DNA from: JACVRW01 sp034664125
GTDB taxonomy: Bacteria; Actinomycetota; Thermoleophilia; Solirubrobacterales; Thermoleophilaceae
NCBI GenBank assembly: GCA_034664125.1
Contig: JAXDIG010000007.1
Span: 1-64,000 of the forward strand
Length of the DNA stretch: 64,000 nucleotides
Direction: 5' to 3'
Each line of letters starts with the position of its first letter. Position 1 is the first letter of the stretch. Shown piece by piece: positions 55,526 through 62,330 of the stretch. The position numbers were made by a program, and so were the translations under genes. Under the pieces are notes generated by a model. The model was not told the DNA's origin and did not search any database. It saw nothing but the letters and a program-made list of their open reading frames with translations.

Positions 55526-56068
55526 CTAGGGGCCGGGCTCGGCGGTCGCCTCGACGCGCACGTTCCCAGACGCGCCCGTGGGCGTGCCTACCAGCTTCGC
55601 CCCCGGCCGCAGCCCGTCGAACGTGGTGGAGGCGGAGCTCAGCGCGCCACCGGCCTTGATCGTCTTGTCCCCGAACGTCAGCGCGTACTCGTTGCCGTCG
55701 GCCGAGCGCAGCTCCACCCGGATCGAGATGAATGCCGGCACGCGCACGACGCGCGGGCTGATGACGCCGCCCTTGGCGGTGAAGAGCGCGAGCGTCTGGG
55801 CGGGCTCCTCGTCGCCCGCCCCGCCGTTGCCGCTCTCGCCGGTGCCCGTGCCGTCCCCGTCGTTGGGCAGCGTCTCGGTTTCCGGGTCGGGGGTCGTGGG
55901 CTCGGCTTCGGTTTCCGTCTGGGTCGTGGTCTGCGCCGTGGGCGTGGACTCGGGCTTCGTGCTCGAGGACGACCCGCCCTCGTCGTCGCCGCCGCACCCG
56001 GCCACGGTGAGCGCCACCAGCAGGGTCGCTAAAAGGGATTTGCGGATGAAGCGAATCGACACAATCAT
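55526..56068 (-). CDS. Secreted lipoprotein of unknown function
   Basis: A 180-residue lipoprotein with signal FIRKSLLATLLVALTVAG and lipobox cysteine (VAGCGGDDEGG). A Thr/Glu/Pro-rich linker covers about 30-90 (TAQTTTQTETEAEP). The remaining about 85 residues form a small beta-rich domain: ALFTAKGGVISPRVVRVPAF, VELRSADGNEYALTFGDKTI and GLRPGAKLVGTPTGASGNVRV. This resembles cupredoxin-like proteins of actinobacteria but lacks visible His/Cys copper ligands. ATG 56068 faces the small plus-strand gene at 56076. It probably sits on the outer face of the membrane; function unknown. Confidence 0.68.
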   Translation of the reverse strand: MIVSIRFIRKSLLATLLVALTVAGCGGDDEGGSSSSTKPESTPTAQTTTQTETEAEPTTPDPETETLPNDGDGTGTGESGNGGAGDEEPAQTLALFTAKGGVISPRVVRVPAFISIRVELRSADGNEYALTFGDKTIKAGGALSSASTTFDGLRPGAKLVGTPTGASGNVRVEATAEPGP

Positions 56069-56075
56069 GGAATGA

Positions 56076-56273
56076 ATGACCGGGAGGCCATGGACACACG
56101 GTAATCGCGTGGTCGGCGTCGATACCGCCAGGCGCCGCCTGTGGGTCTGCGGGCAGCGCGTGCACCACGGACCCACCGGCCTGTTCCTCGCCGCCCTTGG
56201 CGCAGCCCTGGTCGCCCACGACTGGAAGGACCGCCCGGTCTGGTTCCAGCGCGGCTGGCAGAACCCGCGGTAG
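56076..56273 (+). CDS. Small conserved-looking protein with one hydrophobic segment
   Basis: A 65-residue protein rich in Trp, Arg and Val: RRRLWVCGQRVHHGPTGLFLAALGAALVAHDWKDRPVW. The hydrophobic stretch at residues 35-48 is short for a membrane helix. Start choices are ATG 56076 or GTG 56109 (VVGVDTARRR). It is only seven bases from the divergent lipoprotein start. No family was recognised; codon use in the third position is GC-rich as in genuine genes. Confidence 0.5.
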   Translation: MTGRPWTHGNRVVGVDTARRRLWVCGQRVHHGPTGLFLAALGAALVAHDWKDRPVWFQRGWQNPR

Positions 56274-56285
56274 CGCCCGGCGCGC

Positions 56286-56966
56286 TCAGGCCGAGAAGCT
56301 CTCCCCGGGCTCCAGGATCTGCACCTTCGACGAGGTCTGCGACTCGACGTCCGCCTTGAAGGCCTCCGCGTCCGTCTCGATCGGCGGGAACGTGTTGTAG
56401 TGGCAGGGGATCACCGTCGCCGCGCCCACGAACTCGGCCGCGCTGACCGCGTCGATGCGGTCCATCGTGTAGTGGCCGCCGATGCACATGAGCGCCACGT
56501 CGATCGGGTCGCCGCGGCCGGCCACCAGCTTCAGGTCGGAGAACAGCCCGGTGTCGCCGAGGTGGTACACGACCTTGCCGCCGATCTGGATCAGCATCCC
56601 GGCCGGGGTGTTGGCCGTGCCCTTGGGCGTGGTCGAGGTGTGCCACGCCGGCACCAGCTTGACCCAGCCCCAGTCGAACTTCACGGTGCCGCCGATGTTC
56701 GGGTCGGCGACGTTCTCTACGCCGGCCTCGCCCAGCTCGTTGGCGATCTCCACGATCGCGACCACCGGGGCGCCGGTGCGCTTGGCGATGTCCTCGACGT
56801 CGCCGTAGTGGTCGGCGTGCCCGTGCGTGAGCAGGATGTGCGTCGGCTCGAGCTCGGAAGCCTCGGCAGCTGCCTTCGGGTTCCCGGTCAGGAACGGGTC
56901 GATGAGGACGCGCGTGTCGCCCTCCGTGATCTCGAAGCACGCGTGCCCGAGGAAGCGAATGTCCAC
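56286..56966 (-). CDS. UPF0173-type metallo-beta-lactamase-fold hydrolase
   Basis: A 226-residue protein with a beta-lactamase-like fold. It starts MDIRFLGHACFEI and carries the metal motif THGHADHYGDV, later VPAWHTS, VVYHLGDTGLFSDL (bridging Asp) and VIPCHYNTFP (final His). This arrangement is the UPF0173/YtkL group, metal-dependent hydrolases of unknown substrate related to ascorbate-6-phosphate lactonase UlaG. It is followed on the transcript by nothing in the window and preceded by a small helical protein three bases away. Confidence 0.88.
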   Translation of the reverse strand: MDIRFLGHACFEITEGDTRVLIDPFLTGNPKAAAEASELEPTHILLTHGHADHYGDVEDIAKRTGAPVVAIVEIANELGEAGVENVADPNIGGTVKFDWGWVKLVPAWHTSTTPKGTANTPAGMLIQIGGKVVYHLGDTGLFSDLKLVAGRGDPIDVALMCIGGHYTMDRIDAVSAAEFVGAATVIPCHYNTFPPIETDAEAFKADVESQTSSKVQILEPGESFSA

Positions 56967-56969
56967 GTT

Positions 56970-57293
56970 TCAGTCTCCTTGAGGGTTGTCTTGAATTTCG
57001 AGTTCCCGGGCGAGCTCCCAGCCAACCGCCACGCCCACCAGCATCCCCATGCGGGTTTCCTCGGCCAGCAACGTCTGGATCCGCTCCGCCCGCAGCGCTT
57101 CGTCGGGCTCGGCCAGGATGGAGCGCACCTGCGAGCGGTGCGCGTCGCCGAACCAGCCGCCCTCCTCCAGCGCGTGGCCGAGCACGCGCTGCAGCTGCGG
57201 CGCGAGCACCCCCAGGGCGCGCTCGGCGCCGGTGAAGCGCTCCGGGTCCGACAGCGCCCGGACGGCCGCCTCCACCTGCTCGTCCGTGAACAC
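56970..57293 (-). CDS. Small helical protein of unknown function
   Basis: A 107-residue soluble protein, almost all helix: VEAAVRALSDPERFTGAERAL, QLQRVLGHALEEGGWFGDAHRSQV, and RAERIQTLLAEETRMGMLVGVAVGWELARELE. The start is GTG 57293, 15 bases after the rhomboid-like gene. The stop lies three bases before the UPF0173 gene start, so the three probably form one transcript. No domain was recognised. The amphipathic middle could bind a partner in the same operon. Confidence 0.65.
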   Translation of the reverse strand: MFTDEQVEAAVRALSDPERFTGAERALGVLAPQLQRVLGHALEEGGWFGDAHRSQVRSILAEPDEALRAERIQTLLAEETRMGMLVGVAVGWELARELEIQDNPQGD

Positions 57294-57308
57294 GCCGGAG
57301 ATGATCCT

Positions 57309-58103
57309 CTAATACGCGCTCTTGCGCGTGAACAGCGGCAGCGTGAGCCCGAGCAGCGCGCCTGTGAGCGCGCCTCCGACGGCCGCGCCGATGTTGGCCG
57401 CTTCCTCGGCCAGCGACAGCAGCACGAGCGCGATCGCGATCACGTAGACGCCCAGCAGGTCGTTCTCGCGCTCCTCCGACCGGCGGGCGGCCAGGCGGTC
57501 GTCCACGAGCCATGCGCAGAGCAGGCCGAGCGCCGAGCCATTCGCTCCAAAAGCGGGGAACACGTTGGTGCTGGTGAACAGCGGCGGCGTCTCGACGAGG
57601 GCGACGAACGCCATCCCGGCGGCGCCCGACAGAACGAAGACGGTCACGACCCCCAGCGGGCCGAAGCGCCGCTCCAGCAGGCTGCCGAAGATGCCCACCG
57701 CCACCAGAGCCACGAACGCGTACCCGATCTGGTCGGCGAACACGAAGGGGGCGACGAAGAAGCGCCAGGGCTCCTCGAGGTTCGGGACCCACAGCTGGCC
57801 GATGTCGACGGCGCTGTCGGGCTGGTACACGGCCCGGAACACCAGGATCGACAGCAGGCAGGCGAGGATCAGGCCGAACGTCGCGTAGGGCCGGCTGTCC
57901 GGCGCGATCCCCGCGATCTCCTCGGCGCGCAGGCGCGGAAGCGTGGGGCGGCGGCGGCGCTTGGGCTGGGGCTCGCCGCCCGAGCGGTCGAGCTTGGGGG
58001 CCCGCTTTCGGACACGCTGCCCGCAGTACGGGCACTCGGTGACGTACGGGCTTACCTCTGACCCGCAATTGCGGCACACGACAAACAGATCCGGCTGGGA
58101 CAC
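57309..58103 (-). CDS. Rhomboid-fold membrane protein with N-terminal zinc ribbon, catalytic residues missing
   Basis: A 264-residue protein. The N-terminus is a zinc ribbon, CRNCGSEVSPYVTECPYCGQ, then a basic linker and six membrane helices. The layout follows rhomboids: a first helix, LWVPNLEEPWRFFVAPFVFAD, then LLERRFGPLGVVTVFVLSGAAGM. The catalytic-serine helix, normally GxSG, reads FGANGSALGLLCAW, so the Ser is Asn. The last helix, normally HxxG, reads ANIGAAVGGALTGALLG, with Asn at the His position. It is therefore predicted to be an inactive rhomboid relative that may bind membrane proteins. It is the first gene of a three-gene unit. Confidence 0.75.
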   Translation of the reverse strand: MSQPDLFVVCRNCGSEVSPYVTECPYCGQRVRKRAPKLDRSGGEPQPKRRRRPTLPRLRAEEIAGIAPDSRPYATFGLILACLLSILVFRAVYQPDSAVDIGQLWVPNLEEPWRFFVAPFVFADQIGYAFVALVAVGIFGSLLERRFGPLGVVTVFVLSGAAGMAFVALVETPPLFTSTNVFPAFGANGSALGLLCAWLVDDRLAARRSEERENDLLGVYVIAIALVLLSLAEEAANIGAAVGGALTGALLGLTLPLFTRKSAY

Positions 58104-58132
58104 GTGCCTCTCAGAGTACCCGGCCGCATGGG

Positions 58133-59269
58133 TCAGTCGCCGAGGGTCTCCGCCGCCTCGGGCACGCTCGCGTCGACGATATCCCGCACCACTTCCTGGA
58201 GATCGTGGTTCGCCTCATAGACCAGCGCCTGCCGCGCCGCGCCCGTGCCGTTGTCGAGGATGTCCTCGAGCCCGTCGAAGTCGTCCGCGGATCCGAGCTC
58301 CTCGGCGTGAGGGCGCAGCCGGTCCATCAGGCGCCGGGCCAGCTCCGCCGCCCCGACGCGGTCCGTCGCAGGCAGATCGACGAGCTCCCCCTCCAGCCCG
58401 TGCCGCGCCGCGAGCCACTTGTTCTCGTCGAGCATCTCGTAGGGGTAGCGCGACAGCGACTTGCCGTCGTCGTAGTGCTCCGCCAGCTCCTTGACCATCG
58501 CCTGGATCAGCGCCGCGATGGCGAGCGTGTGCTCCACGCGCGTCTGCGAGTCCATCACCCGGATCTCCACGGTGCCGAAGTTGGGGTGCGGGCGCACGTC
58601 GTACCAGAGGTAGGTGTAGTCGGGCACCACCTTGCTGGCCGTCATGAAGTCGATCCGCCGGCTCCAGTCCTCGAAGTCGTCGTAGCGCGGTGGGATCCCC
58701 ACTCTCGGGAAAGCTCGGAAGATCGGCGTGCGGGTGGACTGGAGGCCGGTTTGCTGGCCGCGCCAGAAGGGCGAGTTCACCGACAGCGCCAGCAGGATCG
58801 GTACGTGCACTCGCATGCCGTTGGCCACGTGGATCGCCTTGTCGGGGTCGTCTAGGCCGACGTGGACGTGGATGCCGAAGATGATCTCCTGCCGCGCCAC
58901 GAACTGCAGCCCGGCGATCAGCTCGCGGTAGCGCGGGCGCGACACGACGCGCTGGTCCTCCCAGAGCGCGAACGGGTGGGTGCCGGCCGAACCGATCGCC
59001 AGGCCGCGTTCGTCGGCGGCCTGCTGCACCAGCCTGCGGAGGCCGCGCAGCTGTTCCGCCGCCTCGCGCGTATTGCGGCAGGGCGCTGTGGAGATCTCGC
59101 AGACCGACTCCATCAGCTCGGGCTTGACCTCGCCGTCCTTCTCCACGCCGTCCAGGACCTCGAGCAGGTCTTCGATCGAACTGGTGAGATCGAGCGTCTC
59201 GCGATCGACGATCATCAGTTCCTCTTCGATGCCGATCGTGAACGGCGGGCCGCTGAACCGGTGCTCCAC
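58133..59269 (-). CDS. YbdK-type carboxylate-amine ligase (GCS2 family)
   Basis: A 378-residue ATP-dependent ligase related to plant/proteobacterial glutamate-cysteine ligase. FTIGIEEELMIVDRETLDL opens the fold, followed by PELMESVCEISTAPC, then AIGSAGTHPFALWEDQRV and EIIFGIHVHVGLDDPDKAI. FGTVEIRVMDSQTRVEHTLAI is the signature region. E. coli YbdK has weak glutamate-cysteine ligase activity; in actinobacteria relatives include EgtA-like enzymes. GTG 59269 is favoured as start because family similarity begins there; GTG 59329 would add 20 residues. The shared interval with the DUF2090 gene holds a palindrome. Confidence 0.85.
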   Translation of the reverse strand: MEHRFSGPPFTIGIEEELMIVDRETLDLTSSIEDLLEVLDGVEKDGEVKPELMESVCEISTAPCRNTREAAEQLRGLRRLVQQAADERGLAIGSAGTHPFALWEDQRVVSRPRYRELIAGLQFVARQEIIFGIHVHVGLDDPDKAIHVANGMRVHVPILLALSVNSPFWRGQQTGLQSTRTPIFRAFPRVGIPPRYDDFEDWSRRIDFMTASKVVPDYTYLWYDVRPHPNFGTVEIRVMDSQTRVEHTLAIAALIQAMVKELAEHYDDGKSLSRYPYEMLDENKWLAARHGLEGELVDLPATDRVGAAELARRLMDRLRPHAEELGSADDFDGLEDILDNGTGAARQALVYEANHDLQEVVRDIVDASVPEAAETLGD

Positions 59270-59291
59270 GCGGGCATCGTAGCCGGATGAC

Positions 59292-59313
59292 TTACGCGTA
59301 AACGAGGTATAAG
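59292..59313 (+). promoter_or_regulatory. TTACGCGTAA palindrome and TATAAG element
   Basis: A perfect ten-base palindrome TTACGCGTAA (59292-59301) lies six bases before TATAAG (59308-59313), a good -10 element for the plus-strand DUF2090 gene 73 bases on. A -35 box is not clear. A repressor or activator on the palindrome would overlap the promoter. A 13-bp dyad CCGGCCGAGCCGG (59349-59361) is in the leader. Confidence 0.45.
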
Positions 59314-59385
59314 AGAGGGGCCTAACCACTAGGAGAAACCCTGCGCACCCGGCCGAGCCGGCTGCTTCGGGCCTCAGGAGGACCC

Positions 59386-60318
59386 ATGACTCTCGGCTAC
59401 GACGGCAAGCTGTACATCCTCGCGTTCGACCATCGCGGGTCGTTCCAGAAGAAGATGTTCGGAATCGAGGGAGAGCCGACTCCTGAGCAGACCGAGACGA
59501 TTTCGGACGCCAAGCACCTGATCTTCGAAGGCATGCTGAAGGCCGTGGAGGCCGGCGTGGACCCGCAGTCCACCGGCGTGCTGGTGGACGAGCAGTTCGG
59601 CGGCCCGAAGAACATCCCGGGCGAGGCGAAGCAGCGCGGGCTGCTGCTGGCCATGCCGGTGGAGAAGTCCGGCCAGGACGATTTCGACTTCGAGTACGGC
59701 GACGAGTTCGGCGAGCACATCGAGCGATTCGACCCCGACTTCTCCAAGGTGCTGGTGCGCTACAACCCGGAGGGCGACGCCGAGATGAACCGGCTGCAGA
59801 GCGACCGCCTCAAGCGCCTCTCGGACTGGCTGCACGAGCACGACCGCAAGTTCCTGTTCGAGCTGCTCGTGCCGGCCGAGGAGCACCAGCTCGAGCAGGT
59901 GGGCGGCGACACCGACCGCTACGACGCGGAGCTGCGCCCCGAGCTGATGCGCCGCGCCATCGTCGAGCTGCAGGACCACGGGATCGAGGCGGACATCTGG
60001 AAGATCGAGGGCATCGACACCCAGGAGGACTGCGACCGGATCGCGCGCACCGCTCGCCGCGACGGGCGCGACGGCGTGGTGTGCGTGGTGCTCGGCCGCG
60101 GGGCCGACGACGCGAAGGTCGAGCACTGGCTGCGCCAGGGCGCCCCGGTGGAGGGCTACGCGGGCTTCGCGATCGGCCGCACGATCTGGTGGGACGCGCT
60201 CAAGGGCTTCCTGGACGGCGACCTCGAGCGCGAGGACGCGGCCCAGCAGGTCGCCGACAACTACCTGCGCTTCGTGCGGGTCTACGACGAGGCGGCGAAG
60301 CAGGCGGCGACCGCGTGA
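59386..60318 (+). CDS. DUF2090 family, class I aldolase-like TIM barrel
   Basis: A 310-residue protein matching DUF2090, the domain that forms the C-terminal part of IolC fusion proteins and is linked to 5-dehydro-2-deoxyphosphogluconate aldolase activity. LYILAFDHRGSFQKKMFG is the conserved entry. Further barrel strands are GVLVDEQFGG, LLLAMPVEKSG, VLVRYNPEGD, FLFELLVPAE and IWKIEGID (a lysine in the aldolase position). GFAIGRTIWWDALKGFLDG ends the barrel. GGAGGA precedes ATG 59386 with good spacing. It stands alone, without kinase or inositol genes, so the substrate is open. Confidence 0.83.
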   Translation: MTLGYDGKLYILAFDHRGSFQKKMFGIEGEPTPEQTETISDAKHLIFEGMLKAVEAGVDPQSTGVLVDEQFGGPKNIPGEAKQRGLLLAMPVEKSGQDDFDFEYGDEFGEHIERFDPDFSKVLVRYNPEGDAEMNRLQSDRLKRLSDWLHEHDRKFLFELLVPAEEHQLEQVGGDTDRYDAELRPELMRRAIVELQDHGIEADIWKIEGIDTQEDCDRIARTARRDGRDGVVCVVLGRGADDAKVEHWLRQGAPVEGYAGFAIGRTIWWDALKGFLDGDLEREDAAQQVADNYLRFVRVYDEAAKQAATA

Positions 60319-60328
60319 GCGTCCAGCC

Positions 60329-60349
60329 GGGCGCCACCTTCCGGCGCCC
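60329..60349 (+). terminator. Hairpin after the DUF2090 gene
   Basis: GGGCGCC (60329-60335) pairs with GGCGCCC (60343-60349) across a seven-base loop, ten bases after the stop. There is no T-tract, so it may only be an RNA-stability hairpin before the next small gene. Confidence 0.4.
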
Positions 60350-60389
60350 TCCCAAGCGCGACAGCGGCGTTGGTAGCCTTCCCGGCGCT

Positions 60390-60629
60390 ATGCGAATGCG
60401 CCAGTCCCTGGCCCAGTTCGAGGAGGCCTTCCGTGAGGAGGCCGCAGAGTCGGTGGTGCGCCGCGAGCGCCTGCGCAAGCACGCCGTTCAGCGATCCCGC
60501 GTACGGCGCGTCGAGCGCCGGCGCCAGCAGGGCAAGCTGCGCTTCACGCTGCTGGCGCTATCGATCGTGGTCACCGCCGTGGTGGTCACGATCGTGATGT
60601 TCGAGACCCTGGCGATGCTCGCCGGCTAG
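60390..60629 (+). CDS. Small basic single-helix membrane protein
   Basis: A 79-residue protein. The N-terminal about 50 residues are a charged helix (QFEEAFREEAAESVVRRERLRKH, then SRVRRVERRRQQGK), followed by one membrane helix at about 51-72 (FTLLALSIVVTAVVVTIVMFE). Topology should be N-in. ATG 60390 is used; the next in-frame ATG is two codons later. No family was recognised. It lies 71 bases after the DUF2090 gene on the same strand. Confidence 0.65.
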   Translation: MRMRQSLAQFEEAFREEAAESVVRRERLRKHAVQRSRVRRVERRRQQGKLRFTLLALSIVVTAVVVTIVMFETLAMLAG

Positions 60630-60635
60630 CCCGAA

Positions 60636-60656
60636 GCAGCCGGCTCGGCCGGCTGC
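60636..60656. terminator. 9-bp hairpin between converging genes
   Basis: GCAGCCGGC (60636-60644) and GCCGGCTGC (60648-60656) pair perfectly with loop TCG. It lies between the ends of the plus-strand membrane protein and the minus-strand csrA. Its core CCGGCTCGGCCGG is the inverse of the dyads at 52611 and 59349. Confidence 0.5.
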
Positions 60657-60669
60657 GCAGGGATCGGCA

Positions 60670-60900
60670 TCAAGCCTTCAGCCGGTCCAGCTCGCCGTCC
60701 ACCTCGCCGTCTTCCCCGCTGTCGTCCGTGTCGTCGCGACCCTGCTGGATCTCGAGGTAGACCTCCTTGCGGAAGACCGGGACGGTGCGCGGTGCATCGA
60801 TCCCGATACGGACCTTCTCGCCCATGATCGCCAGCACGGATACCTCGATCTCGTCGCCGATCATGATGCTCTGATTTCCCTTGCGCGTTAGGACAAGCAT
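60670..60900 (-). CDS. csrA: Carbon storage regulator CsrA
   Basis: A 76-residue RNA-binding protein. MLVLTRKGNQSIMIGDEIEVSVLAIMGEKVRIGIDAP is the typical first part, with the conserved Arg-rich strand ending in TVPVFRKEVYLEIQ. The last about 25 residues are acidic (DDTDDSGEDGEVDGELDRLK) and longer than in E. coli. CsrA binds GGA motifs in leaders and blocks ribosomes. Its own leader, GGGGAGGCGCGGGGC before ATG 60900, contains a GGA-type site that allows autorepression. Flagellar genes, usual neighbours of csrA with fliW, are not in this window. Confidence 0.9.
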   Translation of the reverse strand: MLVLTRKGNQSIMIGDEIEVSVLAIMGEKVRIGIDAPRTVPVFRKEVYLEIQQGRDDTDDSGEDGEVDGELDRLKA

Positions 60901-60993
60901 GCCCCGCGCCTCCCCTGCTCGGGTGCGCTGTGTGGCGCACTTAACCATTCGAAGAGGAAGCGCGCAACGGGGATCGGTAGTCTCCCGCGCCGT

Positions 60994-61593
60994 TTGGCAA
61001 GGAGATCGCTAAAGCCCCAGCTCAACCAGATCAGGACATGGGTGCGCCAGGGACGCACCGATGCTTGGATCGCGCACCAGCTCGAGGTGTCGGTCGGCGA
61101 CATCCGCAGCTTCAAGCGCGAGCACGAGCTCGTGCCGGGCGACGCGCCCGGAAATGGCGAGGAGGGCCCGGCTGCCGCACCCGAGGAGCTGGACCTGCGC
61201 GCGGAGGACGATGCGCTCGTGGCGGCGGCGCTCGAGGCGGAGCAGGAGGCCGACGAGCCGCCCGACGACGAGGACGCCGACGACGACGTGGACTCCGAGG
61301 ACTCCGAGGACGCCGAGGACTCCGAGGACGACGACAAGCCCAAGCGCCGCCGGCGCGGCAGGCGCGGAGGCCGCGGCCGGACGCGCCGCAAGCCGCAGGC
61401 GCTGGAGGGCACCTTCGACCACGGCGACGAGGGCTACGGGCTGTGGCTCGACCCCGCCATCCAGGACGACCCCGTCTACGCCGAGCACTGGGCCGGCCAC
61501 CGTGCCGTCATCGTGACCGTCGAGGCCGATCGCATCGTCATCACCCGCGCCGGCGAGGACGAGGGCAGCGGCGACGAGGACGAGCAGGACTAG
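60994..61593 (+). CDS. Protein with HTH-like N-terminus and long acidic/basic linker
   Basis: A 199-residue protein starting at TTG 60994. Residues 1-42 (LKPQLNQIRTWVRQGRTDAWIAHQLEVSV, then DIRSFKREH) look like a small helix-turn-helix. Residues 50-110 are strongly acidic, a run of SED/EDD repeats. Residues 111-130 are strongly basic (PKRRRRGRRGGRGRTRRK). A C-terminal compact segment follows (YGLWLDPAIQDDPVYAEHW, then HRAVIVTVEADRIVITRAG). A DNA- or RNA-binding role is plausible from charge and HTH. It is divergent from csrA, with 93 bases between. No named family was recognised. Confidence 0.68.
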   Translation: MARRSLKPQLNQIRTWVRQGRTDAWIAHQLEVSVGDIRSFKREHELVPGDAPGNGEEGPAAAPEELDLRAEDDALVAAALEAEQEADEPPDDEDADDDVDSEDSEDAEDSEDDDKPKRRRRGRRGGRGRTRRKPQALEGTFDHGDEGYGLWLDPAIQDDPVYAEHWAGHRAVIVTVEADRIVITRAGEDEGSGDEDEQD

Positions 61594-61637
61594 TCCCGGC
61601 CGCCCCGGCCCGCCCGCGCTAGATTCGTAGCCCGGTC

Positions 61638-61964
61638 ATGGCTTACGCCCTCGAGAACGCTCTCTACCAGTGGCGCGACGGCAATCGGCGCCTGGCACAA
61701 GCCCCGGAGCCCGCGCAGGCCGACCTCGAGCAGGCCGCCGACGTCATCGTCGAGGAGCTGCGCAAGCGGCTCGGCTCGAGCTTCCTGCTCGAGGAGCTTG
61801 CCGACTTCTACGACGCGGGGACCGACTGGGCCACCGCGCTTGCCGCCCGCCACAGGGCGGGCACCGACGCCGCGGCGGTGGTCGATGCCGCCTTCGCCCG
61901 CTATGCCCGCGAGGCCTCCAACTTCGCGGGCGGACGCGCCCGCGAGAGCCACGGGCGCCCGTAG
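61638..61964 (+). CDS. Conserved-looking small helical protein
   Basis: A 108-residue soluble protein. It starts MAYALENALYQWRDGNRRL, then QADLEQAADVIVEELRKRLGSSFLLEELADFYDAGTDW, and ATALAARHRAGTDAAAVVDAAFARYAREAS. It is all-helical with no membrane segment. Position after the HTH-like gene on the same strand (44 bases) and next to ftsB suggests a housekeeping role, but none can be named. Its end is 11 bases from the converging ftsB end. Confidence 0.65.
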   Translation: MAYALENALYQWRDGNRRLAQAPEPAQADLEQAADVIVEELRKRLGSSFLLEELADFYDAGTDWATALAARHRAGTDAAAVVDAAFARYAREASNFAGGRARESHGRP

Positions 61965-61974
61965 CGCGCGCTTT

Positions 61975-62289
61975 CTAGCGCGGCAGGTCTTCGATCACGT
62001 AGGCGCGCTCGCCCTGGCGGACCATGCCCATGCGGCGCGCCTCCTGCTCCAGCGCGCCGGGATCCCTCAGCGCGTGCACGCGCCGCTTCAGCTGCTTGTT
62101 CTCCTGCGTGAGGCTGTGCAGCTCCTTGCGCTGCTCCCCCGCGGTGCTCGACTGCTGCAGCCAGTGCTTGGCCGGCGAGATGTAGAGCAGCAGGATCACG
62201 ATCAGCGTCCCCAGCAGAGCCAGCCGGCCGAGGCGGTCCCAGCGGATGCTGGTGCGGCGAGCGGGCATGGTGCGAGCGGCTGCTGACAT
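61975..62289 (-). CDS. ftsB: Septum formation initiator FtsB/DivIC family
   Basis: A 104-residue bitopic protein: a short basic cytoplasmic N-terminus, a membrane helix at about 26-41 (LALLGTLIVILLLYIS), and an extracytoplasmic coiled coil (EQRKELHSLTQENKQLKRRVHAL). The C-terminal ALEQEARRMGMVRQGERAYVIEDL is the FtsB/DivIC signature. It bridges early and late divisome proteins with FtsL and FtsQ. ATG 62289 or ATG 62268 may be the start. The order enolase then ftsB is common in many bacteria. Confidence 0.87.
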   Translation of the reverse strand: MSAAARTMPARRTSIRWDRLGRLALLGTLIVILLLYISPAKHWLQQSSTAGEQRKELHSLTQENKQLKRRVHALRDPGALEQEARRMGMVRQGERAYVIEDLPR

Positions 62290-62330
62290 CCCCCGCACCT
62301 TCGCGGGACGGGCGGGCTCTCCTTCCGACC

